Shown here piece after piece: positions 62,001-64,000 of a stretch of DNA of 64,000 nucleotides; within the stretch, counting starts at the first letter, position 1; the number at the start of each line of letters is the position of its first letter. Location: positions 558,001 to 622,000 of the forward strand of contig JAFCMP010000533.1 of the NCBI GenBank assembly GCA_017506865.1, read 5' to 3'. The position numbers and the translations under genes are program-made. The notes below the pieces were generated by a model. The model did not search any database and was not told the origin of the DNA. It saw only the letters and a program-made list of their open reading frames with translations. This DNA comes from Tribonema minus (taxonomy: Eukaryota; Sar; Xanthophyceae; Tribonematales; Tribonemataceae).

Positions 62001-62154
62001 CAATGGTGGGTACAAGAGATTGAACCCTGTAATCAGATTCACTGGTTTACTCACAATCCCAGCACATGGTGACCACATGCCACACAGTGTTGACACATGT
62101 AGGGTGGACTGGAATGGGTTTGATTTTGGTCATATGGTGTGGCACTGTTTGACT

Positions 62155-62270
62155 CGTGGCCAATGACTGCAGCAGCGGCGACCACGGTTATTGGTGAAAG
62201 GCACTTGCGGCTAACCATCCCTTGTCACCTAGAGCTCAACGATCTGTTTGATGCGTTTTTCATTACATGT
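62155..62270 (+). repeat. Helitron 3' flank shared with rraA intron
   Basis: The inverted match to 5700-5817 described above. It is the best clue to where the Helitron ends. Confidence 0.7.
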
Positions 62271-63520
62271 TACACCACGTGCCATTTATGTATATTCATT
62301 GTACGCTATCCTACTCAAACAGATCTGCTCACCATTACCAAACAGCTTCAGCCTCAAATTCGTTCAACTTGGCCCCCTGCTTGTCACCATTTGTTGAACT
62401 TGGTCACTGAGTAATGTCACCACTAATAGGGTACTGCAGGCCTTAGGAGCCTATGCAGGCGTCAGAAATCGAGCCAGAGGCGCCAATGCGAGCGTCCGAT
62501 AGCGACGCAGGAGCGCGTGCAGCACGGGCCTGCACCATGACCTACATAGGTGAGTGTTATGTTACACTTTCATCATGTCATGTTGTATCAAACCACGTGG
62601 CAGTATATTGAATAATGATGTGGTGGAATATTGGTACAATATAAATATGCGCTGACCAAATCTGCTCCAACTCTTGCTTGCATTGCATGCTGTCATGCAG
62701 GACAATAATCGGCCAACTAGCGATTATGGTGCCTGCTTCCTGCTTTTCATAGGCTGTGTCTTTGTAAATATACAATGACCAGTACCCTACATTGCCTCAA
62801 CACCAGAATGCTCATGTTGTTTGCTATACATGTGCTGGTTTATTGGTGCATTCCATGTGCTCGTTTCTGGCTGTACGTTTCGGCACCTTCACCAGCATGA
62901 CACTGCAATGTTACATGCTCTTCATGTGAATAGTCATCCTATCAATCACATCCGTTTGTTTAAATCGAACAAACTGAGTGAGTTTGTACTTGTTCACTAC
63001 ATTGCAGTCGGGCTGTGCTGTATTGAGTTGCTGCTGGCTCATACCTGCATGCCTTCATATGTTCAGTTTCTGTTGCTGCAACGAAAGCGCATCTTTCGTA
63101 AAATCCAACTGCCAAATTTGCTTCACGCTGGGAGTTGGAGGTACGAATGGCTATCGCGCTGCACATGCATTCAATCCAATCTGACCTGCACTGCAGTTCT
63201 GATATTTTAAACGTTGGTTTGCATTGCAGAGTCACATCGTTCCGTCACTTAAGCCGCTTCAGCGGCAGTCTCTATATTGCGGTCCTCCTTTCCACCATGA
63301 TCACCGACGTGGTTTCATTGCGGTCCTCGCTACCACCATGATGTACTGTTGCGGTTTGGTCCAGTCATCGTTCTGGTGTCATGACAAGAGCCACCGAACC
63401 GTATGCTCTCCTGCCACAAGTGCGGTCTCTACACACTTCAACTGATGAAACGGTTAAACTTGAAGTACGGAAACAAACTGTTTGGCCTTACAACAGGCTA
63501 TCAACCAGGACGCAGTTCAG
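62271..63520. other. Non-coding region
   Basis: Less GC-rich than the rest. CTGCAGGCCTTAGGAGCCTA with TGCAGG at about 62434 forms an imperfect hairpin and is a possible Helitron terminus. ATTGCGGTCCTC..CCACCATGAT is repeated at about 63276 and 63317. No gene recognised. Confidence 0.4.
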
Positions 63521-63523
63521 GCT

Positions 63524-63659
63524 AGTACATGAATGAGGAGTGGTTGTCGTTGCGACACTTTCAGATTGTCATACGACATGTAGATTCCTTACAGCTAGAT
63601 GCCTATCATCTGGGCTTTTCGCGCCCTGAGCGAGAATTAATAAAAAGTACATGAATGAG
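63524..63659 (+). mobile_element. LINE 3'-tail insertion with 14-bp TSD
   Basis: A 108-bp body (63538-63645) is flanked by the direct repeat AGTACATGAATGAG at 63524-63537 and 63646-63659. The body matches, in inverted orientation, the tail of the LINE at 8327-8435, including the ATCTGGGCTTTTCGCGCCC hairpin and the AATTAATAAAA end. It is therefore an extremely 5'-truncated retrotransposition product or a SINE that uses the same tail. Confidence 0.88.
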
Positions 63660-64000
63660 ATGCATTTACCAATATGGACATATCAAGCATCTTCACCACA
63701 ACCACATTGAATTTTCAATCCAAACTCAACACATTGCAATGAATTGACCATAGTAATACAGACCCCAGCAGCATCCGTAAGATACCGCAAAAACTGTTTC
63801 TGAAGAGAATCACAAAACACATCAAAGACAACATGCAGAAACAAGAATTTATTTACATCTAGATGTAACCCAATGGCATGGTTAAAACCGCTGGCAGCCA
63901 TTGGAAGGACCCGCTCAAACAACCTCCAGACTTACACCTGCCCATTGACAACCTGCATACTCCGTGTCGTACCATACATACACCATGCGTTGTGCTTATA
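63660..64000. other. Right edge, nothing recognised
   Basis: AT-richer sequence with one 79-codon minus ORF of no recognisable family. Confidence 0.4.

Larger units (their letters stand above)
54337..62270 (+). mobile_element. Helitron with multi-RING accessory ORF
   Basis: In order on the plus strand: Rep with HUH and KY motifs (54.34-57.2 kb), PIF1-like helicase (57.2-58.65 kb), RING-finger ORF (58.88-62.0 kb), and a 3' flank whose 115 bp also occur at 5700-5817. Rep plus helicase defines Helitrons. Termini were not resolved: I saw no clear TC start or hairpin-CTRR end, so the boundaries are approximate. Confidence 0.8.

Overview
This window looks like nuclear DNA from a GC-rich eukaryotic alga. 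Spliced genes with GT-AG introns, abundant eukaryotic retroelements, a Helitron and telomere-like CCCTAA/TTAGGG tracts exclude a bacterial or organellar origin. The strongest lineage clue is an intronless bZIP-LOV protein at 16509-18269, because aureochromes are known from photosynthetic stramenopiles. A xanthophyte or brown-algal relative is therefore a reasonable guess, but it is inference.

Layout. Left edge to 2011 (-): the 5' part of a plant-type purC (SAICAR synthase) whose later exons lie beyond the left edge. 2228-7746 (+): a complete four-exon rraA/HMG-aldolase-like gene, divergent from purC. 8327-11066 (-): a 5'-truncated non-LTR retrotransposon. 11446-14751 (+): a B12-binding-type radical SAM enzyme. 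16509-18269 (+): the aureochrome-like gene. 18270-23680: mostly non-coding, with large tandem duplications. 23684-37622 (-): one long coiled-coil gene of about ten exons and about 744 codons. 39395-40711 (-): an ankyrin-type repeat protein. 41-46.5 kb: weak gene fragments plus one copy of a 2.15-kb TIR element. 47331-51360 (-): a decayed Ty3/gypsy element whose upstream part is split off by a second, inverted copy of the TIR element. 54.3-62.3 kb (+): a decayed Helitron with a Rep (HUH) domain, a PIF1-like helicase and an unusual multi-RING-finger ORF. 62.3-64 kb: non-coding, with one clean 108-bp LINE-tail insertion.

The main observation is structural. In purC, rraA and the coiled-coil gene, the introns are filled with imperfect tandem copies of the ends of the neighbouring exons, together with the adjacent splice site. 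I call these splice-junction echoes. Copies of an exon's 3' end lie downstream of its donor, and copies of an exon's 5' end lie upstream of its acceptor. Spacing is usually about 100-190 bp, and copies decay with distance. Telomere-like tracts are interspersed, mostly with CCCTAA on the sense strand, and sometimes sit just before acceptors where CTAAC could act as a branch point. In at least two arrays several copies form in-phase, stop-free micro-exons of 39 or 42 nt with both splice sites kept. The intronless and transposon genes show none of this.

All splicing models were read by eye from frame continuity, splice consensus and family conservation. No transcript evidence was available.
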